From assembly GCA_050945815.1 (NCBI GenBank), contig JBMNTQ010000098.1:1-7630 (forward strand): a stretch of DNA of 7,630 nucleotides, written 5' to 3'. A program made the position numbers and the translations under genes. The notes beneath the pieces were generated by a model, which saw only the letters and a program-made list of their open reading frames with translations, searched no databases and had not been told where the DNA came from. Of this stretch, positions 1 through 6,194 are shown piece by piece. The stretch's first letter is position 1. Every line of letters starts with the position of its first letter. Source of the DNA: JBMNTQ01 sp050945815. Its GTDB lineage: Bacteria > Bacillota > Clostridia > Christensenellales > JBMNTQ01.

Positions 1-2
1 GA

Positions 3-770
3 TCCAATCAATCCTCCGAGAAGCTCTTGCTGATTCTCGAGCGGCTCTCGGAACAGGACGAGCCGATCCGCCTTCAGGAGCTTTCGCGGCTGGTCGGTAT
101 GAACGAGAGCACCGCCCTGCGCTACATCGTGACGCTGCAAAAAAACGGCTATGTCGTGCAGGACGCCGATACCAACCGCTACTCGCTTTCGTATAAAATC
201 TGCGCTATTGCGGCCAATGTATCCAGCCGCAAAAGCATCCGCAACATCTGCACGCCCTATCTGCGGAGCATCGCGCAGATCTTCTCCGAATCGGCCAACA
301 TCGCCGAGGAACACAACATGATGGTGATGTATATCGAAGCGGTCAGCGGTCCGCGCCAGCTTTTGATGACCACCCGCAGAATCGGCAACATCTCGCCGAT
401 GCACTGCACCGCCGTGGGAAAGCTGCTGCTGCTCAACTACGCGCCGCCCCAGATCGACCAGTTCATCGCGACCAGGGGTCTGCCGGCGCTCACCGACCGC
501 AGCATCACCACCCGCGAGGCGCTGCTGCGGGAGCTCGAGACGGTGCGCCGGCAGGGCTACGCGCTGGACAACGAGGAATACGAGCCCGGCGCGCGGTGCG
601 TTGCGGCGCCGGTCTACGACTACACCGGCGGGATCATCGCCGGGATGAGCGTCAGCGGGCCGGCCACCCGCATGACCGACGAGCACATCTATGAAAAGCT
701 GCCCTTTTTGCTCGATGCCACGCAGCAGATCTCGCTGCGGATGGGCTACGAGGGCAGGGCGCCGCAATAA
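3..770 (+). CDS. IclR-family transcriptional regulator (5' end outside window)
   Basis: This is a DNA-binding regulator of the IclR family: an N-terminal winged helix-turn-helix followed by a ligand-binding effector domain. The frame is open back to the window edge. A TTG at 27 could be read as a start, but the codons before it (S-N-Q-S-S-E-K-L) look like the usual N-terminal lead-in of the family, so the real start is probably just outside. The HTH lies in the first third, around IRLQELSRLVGMNESTALRY. The effector domain shows family-typical stretches: SPMHCTAVGKLLL, a RGLPALTDRSITT segment, and EYEPGARCVAAPVYD followed by GGIIAGMSVSGP. The roughly 255 residues seen match the usual length of about 250. 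CapA follows 71 bases downstream on the same strand. The ligand and targets cannot be told from the sequence. Confidence 0.93.
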   Translation, partial: SNQSSEKLLLILERLSEQDEPIRLQELSRLVGMNESTALRYIVTLQKNGYVVQDADTNRYSLSYKICAIAANVSSRKSIRNICTPYLRSIAQIFSESANIAEEHNMMVMYIEAVSGPRQLLMTTRRIGNISPMHCTAVGKLLLLNYAPPQIDQFIATRGLPALTDRSITTREALLRELETVRRQGYALDNEEYEPGARCVAAPVYDYTGGIIAGMSVSGPATRMTDEHIYEKLPFLLDATQQISLRMGYEGRAPQ

Positions 771-782
771 GTGTTTGAGAGC

Positions 783-807
783 GCCGCCGTCCGAAACACG
801 CGGCGGC
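783..807. other. GC-rich hairpin between the IclR and CapA genes
   Basis: GCCGCCG (783-789) and CGGCGGC (801-807) form a perfect 7-bp stem with an 11-base loop. No T-run follows on either side, so it is not a standard intrinsic terminator. It may attenuate or stabilise a transcript running from the regulator gene into capA, but random GC-rich pairing is possible. Confidence 0.35.
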
Positions 808-841
808 CGCGGGCAGACATCCATCCGTCGGGAGGTGGGCC

Positions 842-2071
842 ATGAAACGGGATCTTATCGGAACGCTGGCGTTGGCTGCGGCGCTGTGCGTCGCGGCCGC
901 GGGGCTGTTTTTTATGACCGCGCAGATCCCCGCGGCGCCCCCCGAACCGGCGGCCCCCGCCGAGCCGGCCGTGGTAGAGGCGCCGTCCCAGCCTGCGCCG
1001 CAGCCTGCGCCGCCCGTCACCATCCGCTTCATGGCGGCGGGGGACAATCTGATCCACGACAACATCTACCGCCAGGCCGCCGCCCGTACCAACGGCCGGG
1101 GGTTTGACTTTTCGCCGGCCTACCAGCATGTCGAGGGGCTGTTTTCCGGCGCCGATCTGCGCTTTATCAACCAGGAGACCATCATCGCCGAAAGGCTTTA
1201 TGCGCTTTCGGGATACCCCCAGTTCAACTCCCCCGAGGCCCTGGGGGAATGTGTCGCCCAAATGGGATTTAACATCGTCAATGTTGCCAACAACCACATG
1301 TTCGACATGGGTGAAAAGGGGCTTGTGGCCGCGCTCGACTTCTGGCAGAGCAGGCCGGGCATCCTGACCATCGGCGCGTGGCGCACCGAGCAGGCCATGC
1401 AGCAGCCTCTGCTGGTCGAAAAGGACGGCGTCACCATCGCGTTTGTTCCGGTGACCGAGCACACCAACGGATTGGGGCTGCCCATCGACACGCCGATGCG
1501 ATACATCCTCTCGCATGAGCAGGCGCTGCTCCGGCAGCAGGTCGAACTGGCCAGAGCCAGCGCCGACTTTGTGGTGCTGTCCATCCACTGGGGAACCGAA
1601 AACAGCCTGGCGGTCAACAACAATCAGCTTGAGCTGGCCCAGCGGTTTGCCGACTGGGGGGTGGATCTGGTGCTCGGGCACCATTCCCACACGCTGCAGC
1701 CGATGGAGTGGCGCACCGGAGGGTCTGAAAACCGCACGCTGGTGGTCTATTCTCTGGGCAACTTCATCTCCAGCATGAGCAACCCCCAGAATATGCTGGG
1801 GGGCGTGCTGGATCTCGACATCACCAAGGATCCCAAGACAGGAAAAACCGCGATCACACGCGCCCAAATGCTCCCGGTCGTGACCCAGTACGACGGGGCC
1901 GCGCGCAGCGAGGTGCGGGTCTACCCCCTTTCTCAATACACCGATGCGCTGGCCGGGCGGCACGGCCTACGGGCCGATTACGGCTATTTTTCGCTCGACT
2001 ATCTCAACGGCATTGTGGCGCAGTGCATCCCCGAGGAGTTTCGCCCAGATTTGGCGGCCCAGGGCGGATGA
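842..2071 (+). CDS. CapA-family (poly-gamma-glutamate capsule type) membrane-anchored metallophosphatase-like protein
   Basis: This 409-residue protein has the CapA/PGA_cap fold, related to calcineurin-like phosphoesterases. Residues about 6-26 form one hydrophobic segment, a signal anchor, followed by a Pro/Ala-rich linker to about residue 58 that would space the catalytic domain from the membrane, outside the cell. The domain begins with a metal-site-like AAGDNLIHD (D68, N69, H72). It continues with INQETI (about 109-114), NVANNHMFDMG (about 147-157, N151/H152), SIHWGTE (H249), GHHSHTLQPME (H280, H281, H283) and VYSLGNF (about 302-308). These are the signature blocks of the family in the usual order. 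The start is supported by GGAGG at 831-835, six bases before the ATG. In Bacillus CapA takes part in poly-gamma-glutamate capsule synthesis, but no capB or capC is visible here. Many single-gene clostridial homologues have no known role, so capsule synthesis is not inferred. Base composition matches the upstream regulator. Confidence 0.9.
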   Translation: MKRDLIGTLALAAALCVAAAGLFFMTAQIPAAPPEPAAPAEPAVVEAPSQPAPQPAPPVTIRFMAAGDNLIHDNIYRQAAARTNGRGFDFSPAYQHVEGLFSGADLRFINQETIIAERLYALSGYPQFNSPEALGECVAQMGFNIVNVANNHMFDMGEKGLVAALDFWQSRPGILTIGAWRTEQAMQQPLLVEKDGVTIAFVPVTEHTNGLGLPIDTPMRYILSHEQALLRQQVELARASADFVVLSIHWGTENSLAVNNNQLELAQRFADWGVDLVLGHHSHTLQPMEWRTGGSENRTLVVYSLGNFISSMSNPQNMLGGVLDLDITKDPKTGKTAITRAQMLPVVTQYDGAARSEVRVYPLSQYTDALAGRHGLRADYGYFSLDYLNGIVAQCIPEEFRPDLAAQGG

Positions 2072-2077
2072 TTCTTC

Positions 2078-2106
2078 TTGCAATCCCCGGCGCGCTGCGT
2101 TATAAT
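2078..2106 (+). promoter_or_regulatory. Sigma-70/sigma-A-type promoter of the tRNA-Gly gene
   Basis: TTGCAA (-35, 2078-2083) and a perfect TATAAT (-10, 2101-2106) are separated by exactly 17 bases. Initiation would fall near 2113, about 10 bases before the tRNA 5' end. The -35 box begins seven bases after the capA stop codon, so the tRNA is an independent transcription unit. Confidence 0.75.
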
Positions 2107-2123
2107 AAATCTGTTCCGACGGC

Positions 2124-2197
2124 GCAGGTATGGTGTAATGGCAGCATCTCTGCTTCCCAAGCAGATCGAGCGGGTTCGAATCCCGTTACCTGCTCCA
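2124..2197 (+). tRNA. tRNA-Gly, anticodon CCC
   Basis: A full cloverleaf can be folded by eye. The acceptor stem 2124-2130 pairs perfectly with 2187-2193. A D arm lies at about 2133-2147. The anticodon stem TCTGC/GCAGA (2149-2153/2161-2165) encloses the loop TTCCCAA with anticodon CCC at 2156-2158. A short variable loop follows. The T arm 2170-2174/2182-2186 carries the loop TTCGAAT. The discriminator base is T (2194), usual for glycine tRNA, and CCA is encoded at 2195-2197. The gene reads GGG codons, as expected in a GC-rich genome. Its 3' half is the probable integration site of the element to the right. Confidence 0.97.
2170..2197 (+). other. Probable attachment site (att) in the tRNA-Gly 3' end
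   Basis: The T arm and 3' acceptor strand of a tRNA gene are the commonest target of tyrosine recombinases. Here they sit at a sharp drop in GC content and beside an integrase remnant pointing toward the tRNA. The tRNA stays intact with its own promoter on the left, as expected when the element's copy of the sequence restores the 3' end. No second copy of these bases is visible in the window, so the other end of the element must lie beyond 7630 or has been lost. Confidence 0.45.
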
Positions 2198-2203
2198 CGC
2201 AAA

Positions 2204-2254
2204 ACGGCCAAGATTCCGCGTAACAATGCGGTTTCTTGGCCGTGTTTGTCTCTT
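2204..2254 (+). terminator. Intrinsic terminator after tRNA-Gly
   Basis: ACGGCCAAGA (2204-2213) pairs perfectly with TCTTGGCCGT (2234-2243). Inside it is a second stem, CCGC (2216-2219) with GCGG (2228-2231). A T-rich but interrupted tail (GTTTGTCTCTT) follows. It lies seven bases after the CCA end, so it most likely ends the tRNA transcript. Confidence 0.7.
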
Positions 2255-2688
2255 CAAAAGTCTTTCGATGGTTATTTTGCCCGAAAGCATGTCCGATATG
2301 GCACTCGTGGCTTTGTCTTGAGTGCAGGCAGAGGCGTGCGCATAGATGTTGAGCGTGGTAGACGCTTGCGAATGTCCAGCAACGCCGAAACCGTTTTTAT
2401 GTCAGCCGCTGCCAAGCGGCAACGTGGCATTTAAGTGCCGAAAGCTCTGCGGGTTCACGTGGCGCATTCCAGCCCGATTGAAAAACGGGATAGCCAATTT
2501 TCGGCGCATGATGGGTTGAGCGGCTTTCCGCTTCACCCCGCGAAAAGGCGATCGTGGTCTTCCCATTGATCTCCGGCTCTCAATCGCTCCTCGGTCTGCC
2601 TTGTCTTATATCCCTTGAGCAAACGCATTCTCTCGCCGGGCATTTGCAGGCTGCGGGGAAAATCGCGTGTTTTGGTATGAATCCGGCT
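2250..2688 (-). pseudogene. Decayed tyrosine recombinase (phage/ICE-type integrase), C-terminal catalytic part
   Basis: Translated pieces on the minus strand line up in order with the catalytic domain of a tyrosine integrase, but in several frames. About 2536-2688 reads GERMRLLKGYKTRQTEERLR and then GDQWEDHDRLF. A TGA at 2533-2535 sits where the family commonly has Trp in an LFxxWdGKP stretch. The same frame then gives GKPLNP...NWLSRF. A frameshift in a T-run near 2481-2484 leads to GMRHVNPQSFRHLNATL. A TGA at 2402-2404 is passed only in a shifted frame (DIKTVSALL, about 2378-2401), and the original frame resumes with GHSQASTTLNIYAHA (about 2334-2377). The box-II arginine, the GH histidine and the nucleophile Tyr of IYAHA remain, but the histidine expected in PHSFRH is Gln. 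With one or more nonsense codons and about three frameshifts the gene is dead. The last frame stays open leftward to a TAA inside the tRNA 3' end (2186-2188). Nothing recognisable remains of the N-terminal half. Confidence 0.8.
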
Positions 2689-2743
2689 TTAACATTGGAG
2701 AAAAAGAAATGCTTGCACCCCAGCTTCTCCATTTAGCAATTCT

Positions 2744-3658
2744 TTATTGTAGGGTACACGGTTTATCGGTGATATTAATGTGATGGCCGCTATAATTTCC
2801 CTGCACATTGGAACGGAGATATTTCGCTGTCTCCAGCAATTTTTCAAAATTTATACCCGTTTCATATCCCGCTTGTTCAAGCAAATACACCAAGTCCTCA
2901 CTGGATGTATTGCCGGATGCCCCTGGTGCAAACGGACATCCTCCTAAACCGCCAACCGCTGTTTGAACACTTGCAGCTCCGGACATCAGACCAATATAGC
3001 TGTTGAGTATTCCCATGTTGCGTGTGTCGTGAATGTGGAGACTAAACACGCAGTCTGGAAAAGCCGCCTGCACCGACGACAGCACATTCTTCACTTGATT
3101 GGGGTTGGCAATGCCGATTGTGTCGCAAAGCGTGAATGCGTCAATGCCGATTTTGTGTAAACTCCGAATCAATTCTATCAGCGGTTGGATCGCCATCGGG
3201 CCTTCAAATGGGCATCCGAATGCGGTTGCAATATCCTGCGTGATTTTTACATTCGGAAATGTTTCCCGAATGCGCGCGATCTCCTCGAGGGATTGCTGAT
3301 GACTCCGACGGATGTTCGCCTGATTATGGGATTCGCTCAGGGAGACAACCGTTGCAATTTCAGCCAACCCAGCCTCAACAGCTGATTTTGCGCCGTGAAA
3401 ATTAGGCACAAGCGCAAACCATTCGACATGCTTATGCTTTTGGACCACCGTTTCGATAATGATTTTGGCATCCTGCATTTGGGCAATGGCTTTAGGACTG
3501 ACAAAAGATGTGGCTTGGATTTTGGAAAATCCGGATTCCACAATTCTGTCGATGATTTCCAGCTTTGTTTTTGTCGGGATAAACGTTTGGACACTTTGAA
3601 ATCCGTCCCTAGGGCCGACTTCGACAACCTTCACCTTCGGCAATGCCCTGAATGTCAT
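2744..3658 (-). CDS. HMG-CoA-lyase-family protein (candidate citramalyl-CoA or related acyl-CoA lyase)
   Basis: This 304-residue DRE-TIM metallolyase is close to the usual bacterial HMG-CoA lyase length. Family members cleave 3-hydroxyacyl-CoAs in a retro-Claisen reaction. EVGPRDGFQ near the N-terminus holds catalytic Arg17 and metal ligand Asp18. HIHDTRN supplies metal ligands His208 and His210, and GGLGGCPFAPGASGN supplies catalytic Cys241 and ligand Asn250. Spacing matches the human enzyme (H233/H235, C266, N275). The glutamate equivalent to human Glu72 is Gln48 (IQATSFVSPK). The start ATG overlaps the stop of the CoA-transferase gene by one base (TAATG), so the two are probably translationally coupled and act in sequence. 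The transferase and a LeuD-type hydratase beside it make HMG-CoA from leucine breakdown unlikely. (R)-citramalyl-CoA, which as I recall is cleaved by an HMG-CoA-lyase homologue in Chloroflexus, fits better, as would a malyl-CoA or dimethylmalyl-CoA. The substrate is inferred. No convincing terminator was found beyond the stop. Confidence 0.88.
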   Translation of the reverse strand: MTFRALPKVKVVEVGPRDGFQSVQTFIPTKTKLEIIDRIVESGFSKIQATSFVSPKAIAQMQDAKIIIETVVQKHKHVEWFALVPNFHGAKSAVEAGLAEIATVVSLSESHNQANIRRSHQQSLEEIARIRETFPNVKITQDIATAFGCPFEGPMAIQPLIELIRSLHKIGIDAFTLCDTIGIANPNQVKNVLSSVQAAFPDCVFSLHIHDTRNMGILNSYIGLMSGAASVQTAVGGLGGCPFAPGASGNTSSEDLVYLLEQAGYETGINFEKLLETAKYLRSNVQGNYSGHHINITDKPCTLQ

Positions 3659-4866
3659 TATACTACCCCTTGCTCGAGAAATTCGTTAATTTCTTCATCC
3701 GAATAACCGATCCCCTTCAAAACCGATGCGTTATGTTGCCCGAGAATCGGAGATGGAGTGCGAATAGAGGCTTTATGCGTCGTGAATTTTATCTGGTTTC
3801 CCGTGATCTTTATCTTTCCTGCCACAGGATGCTCGATTTCTACGAACATTTCCCGAGCATCCGCGATGTGCGGATCGGAGACGACACGGTCGATCGTGTT
3901 GATCGGTGCGGACGGAATTCCGACAGAAAGCATCGTCTGCACAATTTCATCTATGGGTTTTGTACTCGTCCAAGCCTCGATAATCTCTTTAAGGGCGGCG
4001 TGGTTTTCGACACGTTTAGCGTTATCTGCAAATTTTCCGTTATCCATCCCCGGCATCTTGATAATGCCTTTCAAGAGGTTATAAAGCTTGTCGTTCCCGC
4101 AGGCGATGATGACGTATCCGTCGGAGGCCTCAAAGGTGTCGTAGGGATAGACAGATTCATACCTGTTGCCAATACGCGAAGGGACGCGGCCGGTGCAAAG
4201 ATAAATCATGTTAATGATCTCGAGGGAGGATACCATCGAATCCACCAGAGAAACATCAACTTTTTCTCCCTCGCCTGTTTTCAATCGGTTTACATAAGCC
4301 GCAAGGATACCGGTACAACAGCTGATGCCCCCCATGATATCACTGATGGCAGTTCCTGTACGCGTAGGCGGGCTGTCCGGCCATCCCGTGGTACTCATTA
4401 ATCCGCTCATTGCCTGACCGATGATATCATAGCCCGCTCTTGAGGAATAAGGACCGTAATGCCCAAAGCCTGAAACCGCACCGTAAACAAGCGCGGGGTT
4501 TATTTTTTTCAGTTCATCGTATCCAAGTCCCAGCTTTTCCATAACGCCGGGGCGGTAATTTTCGATCAGGATATCGCTCTGTGCGACGAGTTTGCGGAAT
4601 ATCTCCCGACCTTTTTCGCTTTTTAAATTAAGCGTTATTCCTCGCTTGTTGCGGTTCAGGTTCATATAGTATGCACTTTCACCGTTGACCATCGGGGTAT
4701 GGCCTCTTGCGTCATCGCCCCTCCCGGGGACTTCAATCTTGATGACATCAGCGCCCATATCCGCCAGCATCATCCCGCAATAAGGTCCCGCCAGTACGCG
4801 CGTCATGTCGAGGACTTTGACATCTTTTAACGGTCCATTGTTTCCAATTCCCATTTCTGTTTCCAT
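3658..4866 (-). CDS. CaiB/BaiF-type (class III) CoA-transferase
   Basis: This 402-residue protein moves CoA from an acyl-CoA donor to a carboxylate. The N-terminal block PLKDVKVLDMTRVLAGPYCG with LADMGADVIKIE is diagnostic. NRNKRGITLNLKS, ENYRPGVMEKLGLGYDEL, VSGFGHYGPYSSRAGYD and the catalytic-Asp region GTAISDIMGG follow. Asp176 aligns with Asp169 of formyl-CoA transferase, which forms the acyl-aspartyl anhydride. A C-terminal piece with VGIPSAPINTIDRVVSDPHI and GQHN closes the fold. The length is normal for the family. An AGGAGA precedes the first ATG at only about three bases. A second ATG four codons in (4852-4854) is too far from it to be clearly better, so the longer form is kept. The gene is last but one in the minus-strand cluster. 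The 211 bases between it and the upstream LeuD gene (4867-5077) hold nothing I recognise. By context its substrate is a hydroxydicarboxylate such as citramalate. Donor and acceptor are inferred. Confidence 0.93.
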   Translation of the reverse strand: METEMGIGNNGPLKDVKVLDMTRVLAGPYCGMMLADMGADVIKIEVPGRGDDARGHTPMVNGESAYYMNLNRNKRGITLNLKSEKGREIFRKLVAQSDILIENYRPGVMEKLGLGYDELKKINPALVYGAVSGFGHYGPYSSRAGYDIIGQAMSGLMSTTGWPDSPPTRTGTAISDIMGGISCCTGILAAYVNRLKTGEGEKVDVSLVDSMVSSLEIINMIYLCTGRVPSRIGNRYESVYPYDTFEASDGYVIIACGNDKLYNLLKGIIKMPGMDNGKFADNAKRVENHAALKEIIEAWTSTKPIDEIVQTMLSVGIPSAPINTIDRVVSDPHIADAREMFVEIEHPVAGKIKITGNQIKFTTHKASIRTPSPILGQHNASVLKGIGYSDEEINEFLEQGVV

Positions 4867-5077
4867 TGTCTCCTTTCATTTGGACTTTTCGAAACTATGT
4901 ATTCGTTGACATTACGAGGAAACCTGTGCCAAATCGGTTCTTCCGGGCTGTTATAAGAATGTATAGGCAAAGCAGGATCGGCTCGGCGTTTTTAGCAAAG
5001 GCCGCAACCTAAGCGCCGTCATATAGTATGAGTCGTCGCATCTGAAACCTCCATCGCCTCTCTCTGGATTATGTTCT

Positions 5078-5566
5078 CTAAGTTCCCTTTTCTAATAAAG
5101 GCACCAAGCCGCCAGTTTTCACTAGCTTTACAATATGATCTGGCAATTTACTCGCTGTATAGGTTTCCCCTTTGCTTAGGTTTACGATTGTACCCGCCAT
5201 TGCATCAACCTCAATTTCATCGCCATCTTCGATTTTTTCAGTCTGGGCACACTCGACCGCCAAAACCCCTAAGTTGATTGCATTGCGGAAGAAAATGCGT
5301 GCAAAATTCTTTGCCACTATGACTTTCGCTCCGAGCTCTCTTAGGGTGAGAACTGACGTTTCACGGCTGGAACCCGAACCGAAATTTCTGCCTGCGACTA
5401 TAATATCGCCCGGCTTAAACTTCGAGGAAAATTCGGGGGCTATCGGCAGCATGGTATATTTTGCTGCTTCTTTTGTACTCAATTCTAGATACGCAGGCGG
5501 AGAAATAATATCGGTATTGATGTTATCCCCAAACTTATGTACATGTCCTTTGAATCTATGATCCAT
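5078..5566 (-). CDS. LeuD/aconitase-swivel-family hydratase small subunit
   Basis: This 162-residue protein matches the short LeuD type of clostridia and archaea. It is the swivel-domain small subunit of isopropylmalate isomerase, homoaconitase, maleate or citraconate hydratase and dimethylmaleate hydratase. The N-terminal block FGDNINTDIISPPAYL, the substrate-contacting GRNFGSGSSRE (about 59-69) and ARIFFRNAINLGVLAVE mark the family. The specificity loop after PPA is Y-L-E-L (26-29), not the YLRT I recall for true isopropylmalate isomerases, so a leucine role is doubtful. An AAGGAG eight bases before the ATG supports the start. These enzymes need a large [4Fe-4S] subunit (LeuC type), and none is encoded in the window. 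The adjacent CoA-transferase and lyase suggest hydration of a small cis-unsaturated diacid for later CoA activation. leuD would be the homology-based name, but the function is probably different, so no symbol is given. Confidence 0.9.
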   Translation of the reverse strand: MDHRFKGHVHKFGDNINTDIISPPAYLELSTKEAAKYTMLPIAPEFSSKFKPGDIIVAGRNFGSGSSRETSVLTLRELGAKVIVAKNFARIFFRNAINLGVLAVECAQTEKIEDGDEIEVDAMAGTIVNLSKGETYTASKLPDHIVKLVKTGGLVPLLEKGT

Positions 5567-5869
5567 GCGTTATTCTCCTTATACTAATAAGAAAGCAAGA
5601 GAAATAAAAGTGGGCATCTCCCCGGAAGAAGAAAACATGCAGGCCTTCGCAGGGCCTAGATGAGGCTTGCTAAGGGCCAAACCGCAACTTATCTAACGAA
5701 AAACACGACCATGACTTTGCATTTCAATACCTTCCTTGGGCGTTTTTGGCGGCACTTCACAGAGCGCCGTTTGTGACGGCACTGAACATTTGAAATTGCT
5801 AAATCTTACGCCGCGACGGGCTTTGCTTGCAGAACCAAAGGCCCGCTATGTGATTGGCGTCACATAACT
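5567..5869. other. Gene-free stretch with several inverted repeats between the LeuD gene and the lipoprotein remnant
   Basis: No recognisable protein is encoded. On the minus strand one frame is open between stops for 50 codons (5696-5845), with no good start and no family match. The stretch has several short hairpins: AGGCC/GGCCT (5641-5657), GCCGT/ACGGC (5766-5780), GGGCTTTG/CAAAGGCCC with one bulged base (5818-5844) and TATGTGA/TCACATA (5847-5866). The LeuD ribosome binding site lies at its left end. It may be a deletion scar that once held a large subunit and the rest of the lipoprotein, or an intergenic repeat element. Neither can be settled from the window. Confidence 0.45.
5847..5866. 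repeat. Perfect inverted repeat TATGTGA-N6-TCACATA
   Basis: Two 7-base arms are separated by six bases. The core TGTGA-N6-TCACA equals the CRP-type consensus, so it could be an operator for a CRP/FNR-family regulator. It could also simply be a hairpin. It lies about 280 bases upstream of the LeuD start and four bases beyond the lipoprotein remnant stop, and no promoter was found beside it. Confidence 0.4.
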
Positions 5870-6094
5870 TCATTCGGGTCGGTAATTCTTCCTGTCAGCG
5901 CCGAGGCCGCAACGGAAAGTGGCGAGGCCAGATAGCGTATCCTTAGAGGGTGCACTGCCTTGCGCGGGAGAAGAAGCCGCTTGCCCGGCAGAAGAAGCGG
6001 GGGAGGTGCTGCCGGAAGAAGAGCAACCAACGATGGATGCCAGCAACGTTGCTACAACTATAAAACAGACAACAGCTTTCAAACTTTTTTTCAT
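5870..6094 (-). pseudogene. Truncated solute-binding lipoprotein (leader and linker only)
   Basis: A strong AAGGAG (6105-6110) and ATG begin a textbook lipoprotein signal: MKKSLK, a hydrophobic core, and the lipobox I-V-G-C with Cys24. A Ser/Ala/Gly-rich linker follows to about residue 54. That is how clostridial extracytoplasmic solute-binding proteins of ABC, TRAP or tripartite tricarboxylate transporters begin. The ligand-binding domain of about 280-320 residues is missing. After S-K-D-T the reading frame runs into about 20 residues with no family resemblance (GLATFRCGLGADRKNYRPE) and stops. The likeliest cause is an internal deletion joining the leader to unrelated sequence. Its position inside the catabolic cluster suggests it once bound the pathway substrate. 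The alternative, a genuine 74-residue small lipoprotein, is less likely. Confidence 0.65.
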
Positions 6095-6194
6095 GATAAA
6101 AACTCTCCTTTATATGTTTGTACGTCAGTGTTATTTAAATGCGTAATCCGGGCAGTTTAAACCCAGATTCGCACCACCCACCAAAGAATAACCC

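Noticed and set aside
746..1963. A long minus-strand open frame of about 405 codons opposite capA
   Set aside because: It lies antisense to a clearly homologous CapA gene in GC-rich DNA, where third-position bias keeps the opposite frame open. It has no domain features and an Arg/Gly/His-rich random composition.
2554..2736. A 60-codon plus-strand frame 3' of the tRNA
   Set aside because: It runs antisense to the integrase remnant, which has recognisable motifs, and shows no ribosome site or family features.
2696..2743. Possible terminator after the lyase gene
   Set aside because: The minus-strand sequence has a T-rich run, but the available stems (GGAGAA/TTCTCC with a long loop, or three base pairs) are too weak to call.
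4999..5914. A shared 10-base word AGGCCGCAAC near 5000 and 5904
   Set aside because: Many 10-base coincidences are expected by chance in a window of this length, and the flanks do not match.
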